Numbered from the stretch's first letter, positions 42,501-53,823 are shown. The stretch: DNA of 64,000 bases from JAGOMW01 sp964644075 (GCA_964644075.1 CAZXUQ010000002.1:174992-238991); one strand, 5' to 3'. The notes: a model not told the origin generated them from the sequence alone. Translations and numbers: made by a program.

Positions 42501-45500
42501 GGACCCAGAGCAGAGAGAGAAGTGAGGTTGATCTTATTATTGAATGTGATCCAATCAGCGACAGAGAGAGCTCATGTAGTGGTAGAGTTTGCTATGTTTA
42601 TACCAAATACTCATGAACCTGAGTTATAGGTAAGAGGTCAGTTTGCAGAGAGGGACGTGAGTCCGATTTTTGTAGCGACGACACCGGAGAGTGATGTGAG
42701 ATTACCAGAGAGAGTATTGAGGTTTCCTGAGAGAGTAGAAATGTTTCCTGTTGCTGTGGCGAGATTAGTTTGAAGTGTTGCTATGGAACCAGTAGCAGCT
42801 GCGAGGTTAGATTGGAGTGAGAGGATGTTTCCTGTAGCAGTGGCGAGGTTAGCGTTTGTGGTAGCAAGTGATCATGAAAGAGCAAGTATTTGACCTGTTG
42901 CGGTAGCGAGATTGTTTTGGAGTGAGAGGATGTTTCCTGTAGCACTTGCAAGATTAGCTTGAAGTGAAAGAATATTTCCTGTTGCAGAGGCAATATTGCT
43001 ATTGATTGTGACAAGTTGACCAGTGATGCTTGAGATATTTCCATTGATCGTGAGGATCTGACCTGAGAGAGAGGCGATCTGACCTGTAGCAGTTGCGAGG
43101 TTTGTTTGGAGTGAGAGGATGTTTCCTGTTGCGGTGGCGAGGTTAGCGTTTGTGGTCGCGAGAGATCCTGAGAGGCTACTTACTGTTGATGAGAGAGATG
43201 AAAGGGATCCTGAGAGAGATGAGATATTTGCAGTGTTCCCTGCTACTGTCCCAGAGAGTGACGTGAGAGAAGTGATAACTGCAGAGAGGGACCCTGAGAG
43301 TGTAGATACATCAGATATGACTCATGCGAGAACACCTGAGAGAGAGTTCACTGTATTTGTGAGAGCAGAGAGGGACCCTGAGAGTGCTGAGATATTTGCA
43401 GTATTCCCTGCTACTGCCCCCGAGAGACTACTCACCGTAGACGAAAGAGTTATGAGAGATCCAGAGATCGTGCTCACAGTCGTGGAGAGAGCTGAGACAA
43501 CTCCTGAGAGACTTGAAAGTGTAGAGTTCGTACTCGCGAGTGAACCTGAGAGTGCTGAGATATTTGCAGTGTTCCCTGCTACTGATCCAGAAAGAGTCGA
43601 AATATCGAGGCTGTTCTGTGATACGACTCCTGAGAGAGAGTTCACTGTATTTGTCAGAGCAGAGAGAGATCCTGAGAGTGTAGTGATCTGTGTCTGGAGT
43701 CCTGCCACAGTTCCAGAAAGAGCGCTCACCTGAGACTGAAGTGTCGTGACTGTTCCAGAAAGCGATACGATCTGCCCAGTTGCTGTAGCGAGATTTGTCT
43801 GAAGTGTGAGGATTGCTCCCGTCGCGATACCGAGATTGGTATCCTGGAGAGTGTTAGTTCCCTGGAGTTTTTCGAGTGCTTGGAAGAGTGTATCTGTCCC
43901 GACCACCGTCCCGACTGTCGGAGTAAATCCCGAAAGCACGGTAGCAAAAGATACTTTTCCATTAAACGCTATCCAGTCAGCCACAGAGAGGGCACCAGTG
44001 GATCCTGAAGATGCGAGTGCGAGAGAGATCTGCTGACCTGAGAGGGAGAGACCATTTGGAGTTCCGAGGGTGACAGCATCATGCGCCTGCCCAGAGAGTG
44101 CTGCGATCTGAGATGCGAGTGTCGAGACGACTCCTGAGAGAGACAACACTGACCCAGAAATACTTGCGATCTGACCAGTTGCAGTTGAGAGGTTAGATTG
44201 AAGAGAAAGGATATTTCCTGTCGCAGTGGCGAGGTTAGAGTTCGTACTCGCGAGGGATCCTGAGAGACTCGTGACTGTACTCGAAAGTGTCGAGACAACT
44301 CCTGAGAGACTCGAGAGGGTGAGAGAGATAGTCGCAACCGTCCCAGAAAGTGAACTAATATTTGCTGTATTCGTCACTGTTTGACCTGAGAGAGTATCTA
44401 CTGTCGATGTAAGTGTCGCGAGCGATCCTGAGAGCGTCGAGACAGTCGTCGAGAGAGTAGAGAGAACTCCAGAGAGAGTGGCAATATTGGCAGTATTTGT
44501 AGCTGTCTGACCTGAGAGAGTGGCGATCTCTACTGTATGAGTAGCGACGACACCCGAGAGACTATTTACTGTCGATGTAAGGGTCGAAAGGGCTCAAGAA
44601 AGTGTTGAAATATTTCCATTGATCGTCGCAACCTGACCTGAAAGGGATTCTATTTGACCTGTGGCTGTAGCGAGGTTAGCATTGGTTAGTATGAGGTTGC
44701 TATTTGTCGTCGAGAGGTTTCCTGAGAGAGTAGAAATATTTCCAGTAGCAGTGGCAAGGTTTGTCTGGAGTGTTGCTATGGAACCAGTAGCGGATGCAAG
44801 ATCATTTCTGATACCGAGAATAGTCCCAGACAGAGCACTCTGTGCACGACTATCTGTGAAGTAGAGGTTTGTACCTTCTGTGAGGTTTGTAGTAGATTTG
44901 AGTCCAAATGCTGTATCAAATCGAGACTGAGTCCAATAGAGATTTGATCATTCTATGACATCAGTGGTAGAACCTGACCATCCGAATACTCCTGTAGCGT
45001 TATTATAGGTGATAGGACCCAGAGCAGAGAGAGAAGTGAGGTTGATCTTATTATTGAATGTGATCCAATCAGCGACAGAGAGGGCACCAGTGGATCCTGA
45101 AGATGCGAGTGCGAGAGAGATCTGCTGACCTGAGAGGGAGAGACCATTTGGAGTTCCGAGGGTGACAGCATCATGAGCGAGAGCCTGGAGTGAGGCAACA
45201 TCTGACTGGATAGAGTTCACCGTTCCAGAGAGTGAGGCGAGTGCACCAGAGAGGTTGGCGATATTTGTACTATTGCTTGCTACTACTCCTGAGAGAGCAG
45301 TGAGGTTGCTCGTGATGGTACTCACAGTTCCAGAAAGGGTATTAAACGAGCTTGTGAGACTTGTGAGATTTCCTGAAAGAGAAGCAATATCTGCAGTATG
45401 TTGTGAAAGAGTTCCACTAAACGAATTTACAAGAGTAACAATCGGTCCAAGTGTAAATGCAAAAATAGTAACTTGATTGGAAAGAAGTGCTACCTGTCCA

Positions 45501-46963
45501 GAGAGTGTATCGATCTGCGGCTGAAAATCTGTTCCACTATAGTAACCTCCTGTCGAACTATGGACAATACCAGAGAGTGTATTGACGAGGCTTGTGAGAT
45601 TTACGAGATTTCCTGAAAGAGAAGCAATCGTCCCTGTTGCAGATGCGAGAGATGTATTGGTTGTCGCAAGAGAACTCGAGAGTCATGAGATCTGACCACT
45701 AGCAGACGAAATATTGTTATTGATAGTGACGAGTTGTCATGTGATGCTTGAAATATTTCCATCTATACTCGCTATAGTTCCAGAGAGTGCATTTTGTGCA
45801 CGAGTGTTGGTAAAGTAGAGATTACTTGCCTCTGTGACGAGATCGGTAGTGTAGTCTCATGACTGTGCTGTGACGACTCCAACACGTCCAAATACTGATG
45901 TTACTGGGATTGAGACAGATCCAGGATTTACCCATGTGACGACGCCTCCTGAGACAGAGAGGACTTCTCCATTTGCTCCTGGAGTGATCGAAAATATTCC
46001 TGTCGTATTATTATAGGAGAGTGGTCATGTCGCACCCAGAGATGCGAGGGAGATTTTATTGTTGAATGCGATCCAGTCAGCTGTCGAAAGTGCCCCTGTT
46101 GTCGATGCTGAGGCAAGACCGAGAGAGATCTGCTGACCTGAGAGGGAGAGTCCATTCGTTGTACCGAGTGTTGCAGGAGAGTGACCCGTATTTCCACTGA
46201 GTGTCGCGACCTGAGCTGAGAGTGCTGTGAGATCTGAGGCGAGAGCATATCCAGGATTGGATACGGTAGTGGATGAGCTCGGGAGATAGACGATCTGTGG
46301 ACCTGCGAATCCTCCTGTAGGAACACTCGGATACTGTGTCTGAGATGAGTTAGTCGAAGATGTCGGTGCAGATGGAAACGTCTCTGTAGTCTCAGAGAGT
46401 CCTCACTTGATAGCACAGACTGCCATCTTCGCATACTCCCCTTCTGATGTATAATCAAAAGGTCGGAATGTTTGCGTAGCCTGGATACACTGGAGTTCAC
46501 GAGCTTTCGCTATATACCCGACATAAGAAGGTGTGAGCTTTCCATCAACATCAGAAAAACCAGAAGATTTAGTAGATGGTGCTATATTTGCTGCCTTGAG
46601 TATGAGTCTGATGGCATTGGCCCTGATGACGCCACTTACGAGTGAATTTTCAGTACCAGAGAGGAGATTTCTCGAGCGAGCGATAGCATCTGTATCACAT
46701 GATGGAGAAAGTGTCGGGCCACAACCAGACGGATAGCCACCGAGACCTATAGCGATCTGGAGAGCTTCGCGGTAGATGATAGGAGCATTTCCGACGAGTT
46801 CACGAGAGATGACTCAGGCATTTTTGAGTGTCGTCGAGTATGGTACAAATTCACCGAGAGCAAAGATTGTCGGAGTAAATACAGAAAAAAGGAACGTAAA
46901 AATCGTCGTAAGTGCTATTTTTCTTTGTTTTGCCGTATATATGTGTGTTTTTGCGAGGAACAT
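36572..46963 (-). CDS. Giant secreted surface protein with LSG/ATG coiled repeats and SLH region
   Basis: 3,463 aa in one frame; I checked the gaps between the standard-code ORFs and found TGA but no TAA/TAG. Signal peptide (residues about 12-36), SLH-like part with GFSDVDGKLTPSYVGYIAKA (about 100-185), then about 2,000 residues of short repeats (NLATATGNILSLQ, LSGSLSALTNTVNSLSG) that should form long beta-helix or coiled stalks. Interspersed phage-tail-like modules read GALSVADWIAFNNK and LYFTNTRA. Near the end come SKLSGADLAEVYYAIDGAI and PGDIVSL, as in tail-fibre/S74-associated proteins, and a Pro-rich tail (DPPPGDPPP). No LPxTG. Likely adhesin or host-contact fibre. Confidence 0.9.
39888..40063 (-). 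repeat. Intragenic direct repeat R1, copy 1
   Basis: 176 bp, identical to 41220-41395 (offset 1,332 bp, a multiple of three), inside the giant gene. It encodes LSG/TATGN stalk repeats. Confidence 0.85.
41220..41395 (-). repeat. Intragenic direct repeat R1, copy 2
   Basis: Second copy of the 176-bp block at 39888-40063; the copies diverge by a C/T just after the end. Confidence 0.85.
42312..42568 (-). repeat. Intragenic direct repeat R2, copy 1
   Basis: 257 bp identical to 44826-45082 (offset 2,514 bp, in frame). Encodes the YFTDSRAQ, FGWSGSTTD and ADWITFNNK modules of the giant protein. Confidence 0.88.
44826..45082 (-). repeat. Intragenic direct repeat R2, copy 2
   Basis: Second copy of the 257-bp block. 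Identity over this length points to recent duplication or gene conversion. Confidence 0.88.
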
Positions 46964-47106
46964 TTTTGGTATTTGCTCTCATTAGACTACCATATCTCAT
47001 TTTTTCTGTCACGAAATATTACTTGTCATATTTATAATAATATATGTAAAAACATAAAAATGACGTTTTTTCTCTTCTATAAAAGACTTAGAATAGTTAC
47101 AGAGCA

Positions 47107-47142
47107 TAAAAAAATCTCCCCAGATTTCTGGAGAGATTTTTT
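47107..47142 (-). terminator. Strong intrinsic terminator after the 40-aa gene
   Basis: AAAAAATCTCC pairs with GGAGAGATTTTTT, loop CCAGATTTCT; nine nt after the small-protein stop on the minus strand. Confidence 0.88.
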
Positions 47143-47150
47143 CGTATGTA

Positions 47151-47273
47151 TTAGAACTGTACGAGTGATGCTGCTGATACAGCGTTTGTCGTGACTGCGA
47201 GGAGTCCGAGGAGGAGTGCTGTGTATGGGCGGATGTTGTGCTTTGCTTGGAAAGCTTCGATGTGCTGTTTCAT
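47151..47273 (-). CDS. 40-residue exported or membrane peptide
   Basis: 40 aa starting MKQHIEAFQAKHNIRP, then a hydrophobic stretch ALLLGLLAVTTNAVSAA with an AxA-like cleavage site and a short SLVQF tail. It has its own AT-rich promoter region (rc TATATT and TATTAT near 47295-47310) and its own terminator, so it is expressed alone and probably abundantly. Codons are standard, with no TGA. It is too short for most gene finders. Function unknown: small secreted signal, toxin-like or pilin-like peptide are possibilities. Confidence 0.7.
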   Translation of the reverse strand: MKQHIEAFQAKHNIRPYTALLLGLLAVTTNAVSAASLVQF

Positions 47274-47390
47274 ATTTGTATTTGTTATGATGTAAACAGT
47301 AAATATATAATATCATATATTTTTATGATTTGCAAATATTTTATCTTATTTTGTAAAATATATTGCTCTTTGGCTTTCAGCAAAGAAAAA

Positions 47391-48026
47391 CTACCGTCTC
47401 TCTATGACATAGATAACTCGTTCTTTCTCTGCGAGTGTATATGGGAGCTCTCCGACGAGGCGAAGTGAGAGTTTCTTCATGAGTTTTTCCATATCTTTTC
47501 TCTCTTCTTTCGATGGCATCTTATAGAGGAGGATTTTTCCAGATGGTGCGAGAAACGGAGTCGCCCACATGAGAATATCTGTAATATATGCTGTCGCGCG
47601 AGAGACGACGAAATCAAACTTTTCTCTGTATTCTTCTTTTTTTCCGAGAACTTCCGCACGTTCCTGGATAGCCCTGACGTCTGTGAGTCCGAGTTCCCGA
47701 GCAAAGTGCTCCATAGCTTTTACTTTTTTTCCGACACTATCGAGGAGAGTCACATCGAGCTCTGGGAAGACGATGCGAAGTGGAATACCTGGAAATCCTC
47801 ATCCTGATCAGATGTCGAGGAGTTTTCTTTTTTTTCACCCAGTTTCTATGAGACTGGCTCCGTAGAGACTATCGACAAAATGTTTTAGGATAATTCCCTC
47901 CTCATCGCGGATAGCTGAGAGATTGGTATGAGCATTGTACTCGATAAAAAGTGAGAGAAATCTCTCGAACTGAGCGAGCTCTGGAGTGGAAAGCTCGAAA
48001 CCGTGAGATGTGAAGACTTCATTCAT
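47391..48026 (-). CDS. rsmG: 16S rRNA (guanine527-N7)-methyltransferase
   Basis: 211 aa, the usual length of RsmG/GidB. Methylates G527 of 16S rRNA with SAM. Signatures: FIEYNAHTNLSAIRDEEGII, HFVDSLYGASL, then LLDIGSGGGFPGIPLRIVFP, in which the SAM-loop glycines include three TGA codons, and LLDSVGKKVKAMEHFARELG and VVSRATAYI. Alone on the minus strand, divergent from a GT2 gene. Confidence 0.95.
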
Positions 48027-48070
48027 ACCGTGATCATATAAAATCGCCCCTCGAAAGCAAGAGAAAGTAT

Positions 48071-48097
48071 TTGCAAATAGTCATAAATGTCTATAAT
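48071..48097 (+). promoter_or_regulatory. Promoter, leaderless
   Basis: TTGCAA (48071-48076), 15-nt spacer, TATAAT (48092-48097); ATG at 48106, 8 nt downstream. Confidence 0.6.
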
Positions 48098-48105
48098 ACC
48101 CGCCA

Positions 48106-49575
48106 ATGTCAAAGTACAAAACCCTCGCATATTGGCTCCCAAAAATTCCCCTTCTCTCCCTTATCGGGATTTTTCTCCTCCCGATCGTCCTCATGCAGAT
48201 ACACTATGAGACGGGATTATTTTTTATCGCACTCTATATATCCTACTGGACGGTGAAGGTATTTGAGTCATATTACTACGTACTCAAATCCTACATCAAG
48301 CTCCTCCGCTATGAGAAACGGGATTTTTCTCATGACCCTACTATAGAGCGTGGAGCCAAAGACCTCAAACATATCATCATACTCCCGATCTATACAGAAC
48401 CATATGATGTGATCGAAGATGCTGTCCTCTCGATCATCGATACAGAGTACCGCTATAGAGAAAATATCACCCTCCTCCTCGCCACTGAGGCACGTGCCCC
48501 AGAGTGAGAAAAACACGCCAAAACTATCCTCGAAAAATATGGAAAAAGTGATATCACTATCATAAATATCGTCCATCCTGAGTGACTCGAGTGAGAGTGA
48601 CGTGTGAAGTGAGCCAACATTAGCTATGCGATGAAAGAGTATGAAAAAATGATTACTCTTGATCCTGATCATACATTTGTCTCCACGATCGATACAGATA
48701 CAAAGGTAGAGAAACGCTTTTTTTCGATTGCCTCACACGTCTTCCTCTCTACCGACGAGCGTCACCGTGCGATCTATCAGTATACACCGATCTACTCCAA
48801 TAACTGGATTTCTGGGACATTTTTTGCTCGACTTATCGCTATCGGGACGACGATGTGGCAGTTATTCGAGAGCCAAAATCCAGAGTTCTATCGCAACTTC
48901 GCTGTCTATGGGCAGTCCCTGCGGTGTCTGCATCGAGCCAATTACTGGTCACTGACATCGATCGTAGAGGACGGATTTCAGTACTGGAGAAGTTATTTCT
49001 GATGGGGGGGGAAATTTCGCATCATCCATACCCCTGCGATCTGTGAGATGGACCTCGTCGATGAAGAAAATCTCTATAAAACCGTCAGATCCCAATACAA
49101 ACAACTCCGTAGATGGAGCTGGGGGTGTACTGATCTCGAGTACGTCATCCCCGAGTTTCTGCGAAATAAACACATCCCAAAAACAGAAAAAGTCCGAAAA
49201 ACCATCTACCTGATATACAACCATCTTTTTTGGGCAGGTGGACCGTTTATGCTCTTTTTTATCGGATATGTCCCGTGAGTATTTCGCTCGATCGATCACT
49301 CGATAGCTGCCTTCACCGTACCGATCGCGACTTCGATAGTATTTACGGTACTTTTTGCGACAGTCGTGATCCCGAGTATCCTCTCGATCCATATCATGCG
49401 TCGCTATACTCGATTTCGTCCGCGAGACTATTTTTATAACATCATACAGTGGATCACAGTACCAGTACTGACACTGACGCTCTTTTCTATCCCAGCGATA
49501 GAGAGTCAGGTACGTCTGTTTTTCGGGAAACGTATCGACGAATTTGATACCACAGTAAAAATGAAACGTAAATAA
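48106..49575 (+). CDS. Membrane GT2 glycosyltransferase (cellulose-synthase-like)
   Basis: 489 aa. Two N-terminal helices, then a cytosolic GT-A domain: HIIILPIYTEPYDVIEDAVL, LLLATEARAPEGEKHAK, STIDTDTKVEKRFF (DxD), and the processive-type C-terminal motifs SIVEDGFQYWRS (ED) and QYKQLRRWSWG (a QxxRW match). Three to four helices close the protein. A processive enzyme polymerising and exporting a surface polysaccharide is likely. The G8 run at 49003-49010 keeps the frame. The next gene starts 2 nt after the stop. Confidence 0.9.
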
Positions 49576-49577
49576 CT

Positions 49578-50858
49578 ATGGAAAGTTACTACCAAGAAAT
49601 CCAACGCAAAAGACGGGCTGCTCGCTTATTTTGGTGAGTAGTGCTTCTTTTTGCATTTTTTCTTTATTTCTTTTTTCAGGGCTACTACCCTTCTCTCGAT
49701 TTTTCTCTTCGTGAAGTATTCACAACTGGAGGGGTGAAGGCTCCAGAAGTCAGTGAACTGGTAAAGTCATTTGGCATTATCAATGTAAAAACGACCCCAA
49801 GAACTGCAAATCTCAGCCTCGGAAGTGGCTCATACGGTAACGATGAAAAACGCATGGTAAGTTATGGGGACTATAGTCTCCTTATCACGGAGGATACCTC
49901 ACTCCCTGCTCGACTGGATTTTTCGATAGAAAAAGAAAAACCCTACTATATCGATGCCGTCAATCTGGTAAAAACCCCAGAGTACAGCAGAGAAAAAACA
50001 GAGCTCGATCATATCGCAAAAATTCGCGATAATGAGTGGATTGCAGAAACAAAGAGTGGTATGCTCCTCCTCGATACGAGTCTCTCAGGATGAGTGACTC
50101 TATCGTGAGATCGTTTTACTCATATTGGTGAGGGGTATTATCTCTCTGGGCGCACGCTCTTTCGCTACGATAGCACCAAGAACCTCTGGGAGAGAAAATC
50201 CTGGAGTGGATCGAGTGACTTCATCAGTCGATGTGATAGCCTCCCGAACATCACGCATGGATACCTCACATGTCCGAGTGAAAACACTCTCCTCGATGGG
50301 AAAGGAAAAACCTCGACTGGGATCACCCATATCTATGAAGGTGCATGGATAGCATGAGATCGACTCATACGAGAGGGCCGAGAACCAGTTGCCCTGACAG
50401 GCTCAGAGAAAACGAGTTCTCTCTTTTTCGAACGTGATGGTACATGGTACAGTCTCTCTGGAGGAGTATTTCGTGTCCTCGCACTCCAAAAAGACCGCAA
50501 ACCTCCTCTCTCTCTCGAAACATGACTCGATGAAGTACGCTATGTGACATGGTCAGATGGAGAAATTCTCGTATTTGGAAAAAAATGATCCGATACTTTT
50601 CTCTCATTTCTCGATCCACTCTGAGAACGCAAATCTCGTACTATCGCCTTCCCAGATATCCCGATGGAAGCTGTACGCATCGAGATGATCGATGGCAACC
50701 GCTGGATCAAGACCAAGTGAGCACTCCTCATGATCTACCGAGGGAGTGATCGTATCCACTGGATCGTGGATGGAGAGATGCTCACATTTTCTGATACTGC
50801 AGCTCTCTATAGGAAAGATGGGAAACTCTGGAGAGCGAGTTGGGAAAGAGATGAGTAA
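49578..50858 (+). CDS. Single-pass membrane protein with PEGA-like and propeller-like extracytoplasmic domain
   Basis: 426 aa. One helix (VVLLFAFFLYFFFQGYYPSL) after a basic N-terminus. Then GIINVKTTPRTANLSLGSGS, which has the PEGA-like beta layout, and about 300 residues with recurring aromatic/acidic turns (ITHIYEGAWIAGDRLIREG, ERDGTWYSLSGGVFRVL, RYVTWSDGEILVFGKKG) suggesting a beta-propeller. Cotranscribed with the GT2 gene, so probably part of polysaccharide assembly or binding. Many TGA Gly. Function not assigned. Confidence 0.72.
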
Positions 50859-50886
50859 AAAAATAGCTCCATAGAGCTATTTTTTT
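50857..50886. terminator. Bidirectional terminator overlapping both stop codons
   Basis: AAAAAAATAGCTC pairs with GAGCTATTTTTTT over a CATA loop. It includes the TAA of the plus gene and the TAG of the convergent minus gene. Confidence 0.88.
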
Positions 50887-51410
50887 ACTGGTAAGATTTG
50901 CTGTACACTCTGAGGAAGAGATGCAAGAAACATATTTCCAGAAATCTTTTTTACAGAACCATCTTTCGTTGGTACCTCTATGATTGTATTCGGAAGTTTT
51001 ACTAATGCTTGCTCCAGCGAACCTCATAAAAGCGAATTAACTAGACTTATTTGGTCTTCTGAAGTCATGCGATGAAAGTTCTCAAAAAGCTTACTAAAGA
51101 TAGATTGTTCTGATTTCATAGCTCGTTGCCCAGCCTCGATAAGTTCTTTTGGAACATACTGCTTATCAACTATAGCATCGATAACATCTCTAAGACGATC
51201 ATCAAACTCAAGATTCTCAAGAAGAGAGAGAATACGCTCTTTTTCTTCGGTTGATTCCTCGGGAGTAAATGATCTCTTATTTACCTCAGCCATGAGCTTG
51301 CCAAGATCTGAGCGGGTGTCAGGAGAATTTGGACTCCTTTTGGGAGATACGACTTCTTCAGGAGGCTGTGATTCTTTGTCTCTATTAAAAAAGACACGTA
51401 TATTTTTCAT
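50877..51410 (-). CDS. Hypothetical soluble ac/basic protein
   Basis: 177 aa, unrecognised. No signal peptide. The first 45 residues are Pro/Ser-rich and probably disordered; then helices EEKERILSLLENLEFDDRLR, DAIVDKQYVPKELIEAGQRA and a C-terminal segment VPTKDGSVKKISGNMFLASL. One TGA Gly. Standalone on the minus strand after the ABC exporter terminator. Confidence 0.7.
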
Positions 51411-51429
51411 ATAAAATAGAATTAAAAAA

Positions 51430-51450
51430 AACTACACAAAAAGTGTAGCA
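51430..51450 (-). terminator. Intrinsic terminator of the ABC exporter operon
   Basis: Minus strand CTACAC-TTTTT-GTGTAG followed by eight T. It lies 40 nt after the permease stop. Confidence 0.85.
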
Positions 51451-51489
51451 TATGTATAATTCCCTGTCAAATTTTGGAATCAGATTATT

Positions 51490-52248
51490 TTACTCCACGA
51501 TCTTCTTCGCACAGAACAACCACAGAGCAATATAAAATGAGATGAGCGAGAGGATCATGAGGATGATGACAGTACCGATCGGCGCCAGTTCACCATGCCC
51601 AGTATAACTGTAGCGATATGAGTCGATCATCCACGCGAGAGGATTGTAGTGAGAAAGCGTAGCAAATACCCCTGTCAGTGCAGAGAGTGGATAAAACACT
51701 CAGCCAAGGTATGTCAGTGGCGTGAGGAAAAATGTCGGGATAATATTTACCTGATCGAAATTTTTCGCATAGAGAGAGTTAATAAGTCCGAGAAGTGAGA
51801 AAAAGAGTGCAACGAGAAAAAGTATGAGGATCGAGAGGATTGGATGCTCGAATACACGTGGGAAGAAAAAAAGTGATACGCCATAGATAATCGCTGCGAT
51901 GATAGTACCTCGGAGGACTCCCCCAAAAACAAACCCGATAATTATCGTCGCAGGATGTACTGGAGCCACGAGAAGTTCTTCGATCGAGCGTTGGAATTTC
52001 GCACCGAAAAATGATGATGAAACATTCGCATATGAGTTAGTAATAACCGCCATGAGAATAATTCCGGGGATCAAGAAAGCAATATATTCACCCCCTCAAA
52101 CATTGCCAATGCGCGATCCGATAAATCCACCGAAGATGATAAAATAGAGCGTCTGTGTGATAACAGGAGGGAGGATCGTCTGTGGCCAGATACGAATGAT
52201 GCGGATGAGCTCCTTGCGGATGATGGTAGTGAGTGCGGTGAGTTGCAT
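51490..52248 (-). CDS. ABC-2 type transporter permease
   Basis: 252 aa, six helices. LIRIIRIWPQTILPPVITQT, FGGFIGSRIGN, an ABC-2 signature-like region RSIEELLVAPVHPATIIIGF and NIIPTFFLTPLTYLGGVFYP (one Gly TGA). Matches the DrrB/NodJ class of drug or polysaccharide exporters. Follows its ATPase by 5 nt. Confidence 0.92.
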
Positions 52249-52253
52249 AGATA

Positions 52254-53153
52254 TTATTTTTTACTCATAAAAAAGGCTTCGAGACGATTTTCTTTCGGTC
52301 GTACAGAAAGAATCGAGATATTGTTTTTTTGCAGAGATTCAAATACATTTTGCAGAGTATTTTTCTTATCGACAGTGACTTCCAGTGCTCCATCTTTATA
52401 ACTCTTGTACCCAGGAAGATCATGATCGACTGAAGTATTCGTCTCGATGAGATATGTCTCTTGTTCGAGTTTTGCGAGAGTGTTTTTTACCGTATCAGAG
52501 GTTACGACCGATCCATGATCGAGGATCGTCACATGATCACAGAGAGCCTCGACTTCCTCGAGATAGTGTGTCGTGAGGAGGATCGTCATGCCTGTTTCTT
52601 TTTGGAGTTTTCCGAGATATTCCCACATACCACGACGAAGTGCGACGTCGACCCCTGCTGTTGGCTCATCGAGTATGAGGAGTTTTGGCTCATGGATGAG
52701 GGCACGAGCGAGCATGAGACGACGCTTCATCCCTCAGGAGAGCGTACGTGCCATAGCATTTTTCTTGTCTCCGAGACCGAGATCTTCGAGGAGTTTCTCT
52801 GCACGTGGGCGTGCGACCGAAAGGGGAACACCATAGTATCCTCCGACAGTCGTGACGATATCGATACATTTTTCGAATATGTTGAGATTGATCTCCTGGG
52901 GCATGAGTCCGATCGAGAGTTTTGTTTTTTCACGATCTACATCGATATCATGACCAAATACTTTGATACTTCAGGAGCTCTTTGGGATGAGTCATGAGAG
53001 GATATTGATGAGAGTCGACTTCCCTGCTCAGTTCTCACCGAGGAGCGCGACAAATCCTCCATCTGGGATAGAGAAATCTACTCATTTGAGTGCTTCTGTG
53101 CCATTTGGATAGATTTTTTTCAGGTTTTTGATTTCGAGTGCGAGTTTTTTCAT
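52254..53153 (-). CDS. ABC-2 type transporter ATPase
   Basis: 299 aa. Walker A LLGENGAGKSTLINILSG (two Gly from TGA), Q-loop LMPQEINLNIFE, signature TLSGGMKRRLMLARAL with TGA for the second signature Gly, Walker B LLILDEPTAGVD, H-loop TTHYLEEVE. The C-terminal extension typical of drug-exporter ATPases follows. Drives the adjacent permease. Confidence 0.95.
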
Positions 53154-53188
53154 AAAAGAAAACTAGAGGAAAAGCTGGTATATTCTGG

Positions 53189-53306
53189 ATTTTTCAAAAA
53201 CAAGAAGTTCGAGGCAGAAAAAAATTTCTGAAGTGAGTTTACTTATCTCTAAATGATCGACGAAATTTTTTTATAACGATGAAATTCGACTTTTTTCAGA
53301 AATCTT
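53189..53306. repeat. Palindromic intergenic repeat, copy B
   Basis: Aligns over its length with 35156-35286: shared TCAAAAAC-AAGAAGTTCGAGG, AGTGAG, ATGATCGA and GAAATTCGA-TTTTTCAGAA blocks. The central hairpin changes from CTTAC/GTAAG to TTTA/TAAA, keeping pairing. Located between the ABC operon start and the DUF1993 stop. Confidence 0.65.
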
Positions 53307-53823
53307 ACTCTACATCTGGAACAAGGGCTACCCCAGGACCCATATAGTCTCCTTTTCCGATATCGAATCCTGCATTTCTCAGGATATCGTAGGCAGTGAC
53401 GATGTGGAAAAAGAAATTCGGGAGACCATATGTGAGCACATATCCTTCTCCGACCATCTTCATGCCCGCAAACCAAGGAAATCGAGCAGCAGCAGTTGCT
53501 GCATCAGCAAAATCCTCAGGAGAAAAAGTCTCTAAATAGGCGATTGTTTTTTCTATGCGTGCTCGTATCTCAGCAAGTGTTGCTTCATTGTCTTCGTATT
53601 TCGGAGCTTCTTTTCGTGCCATGCGAGACGCCATACCCTTCGCGTTATCCGTCGCGATCTGCACTTGTTTCACGAAAGTGAACATATCTGGAGCGAGGCG
53701 AAGCTCGAGAACATCGGTGTCGCTCATACCTTTTTCTTCAGCTTGTATCTCGATCTTATCGAGGAGAGAAAGAAGTCACTGGAGTCGTACGATTGGGAGA
53801 GTTATAGTTGTCTCAAAAAACAT
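53305..53823 (-). CDS. DUF1993 family protein
   Basis: 172 aa. ITLPIVRLQGLLSLLDKIE, VLELRLAPDMFTFVKQVQIA, KTIAYLETFSPEDFADAATA and LPNFFFHIVTAYDILRNAGF fit DUF1993, a DinB-like four-helix fold. The second motif contains the usual LxPdMfpf. Function unknown. A TATAAA lies 8 nt before its ATG (minus strand), again leaderless-like. Confidence 0.86.

Noticed and set aside
43119..43733. Plus-strand ORF of about 200 codons (and others at 40191, 40764)
   Set aside because: Antisense shadow of the repetitive giant gene; its Glu/Arg-rich peptide is the mirror of the LSG repeats.
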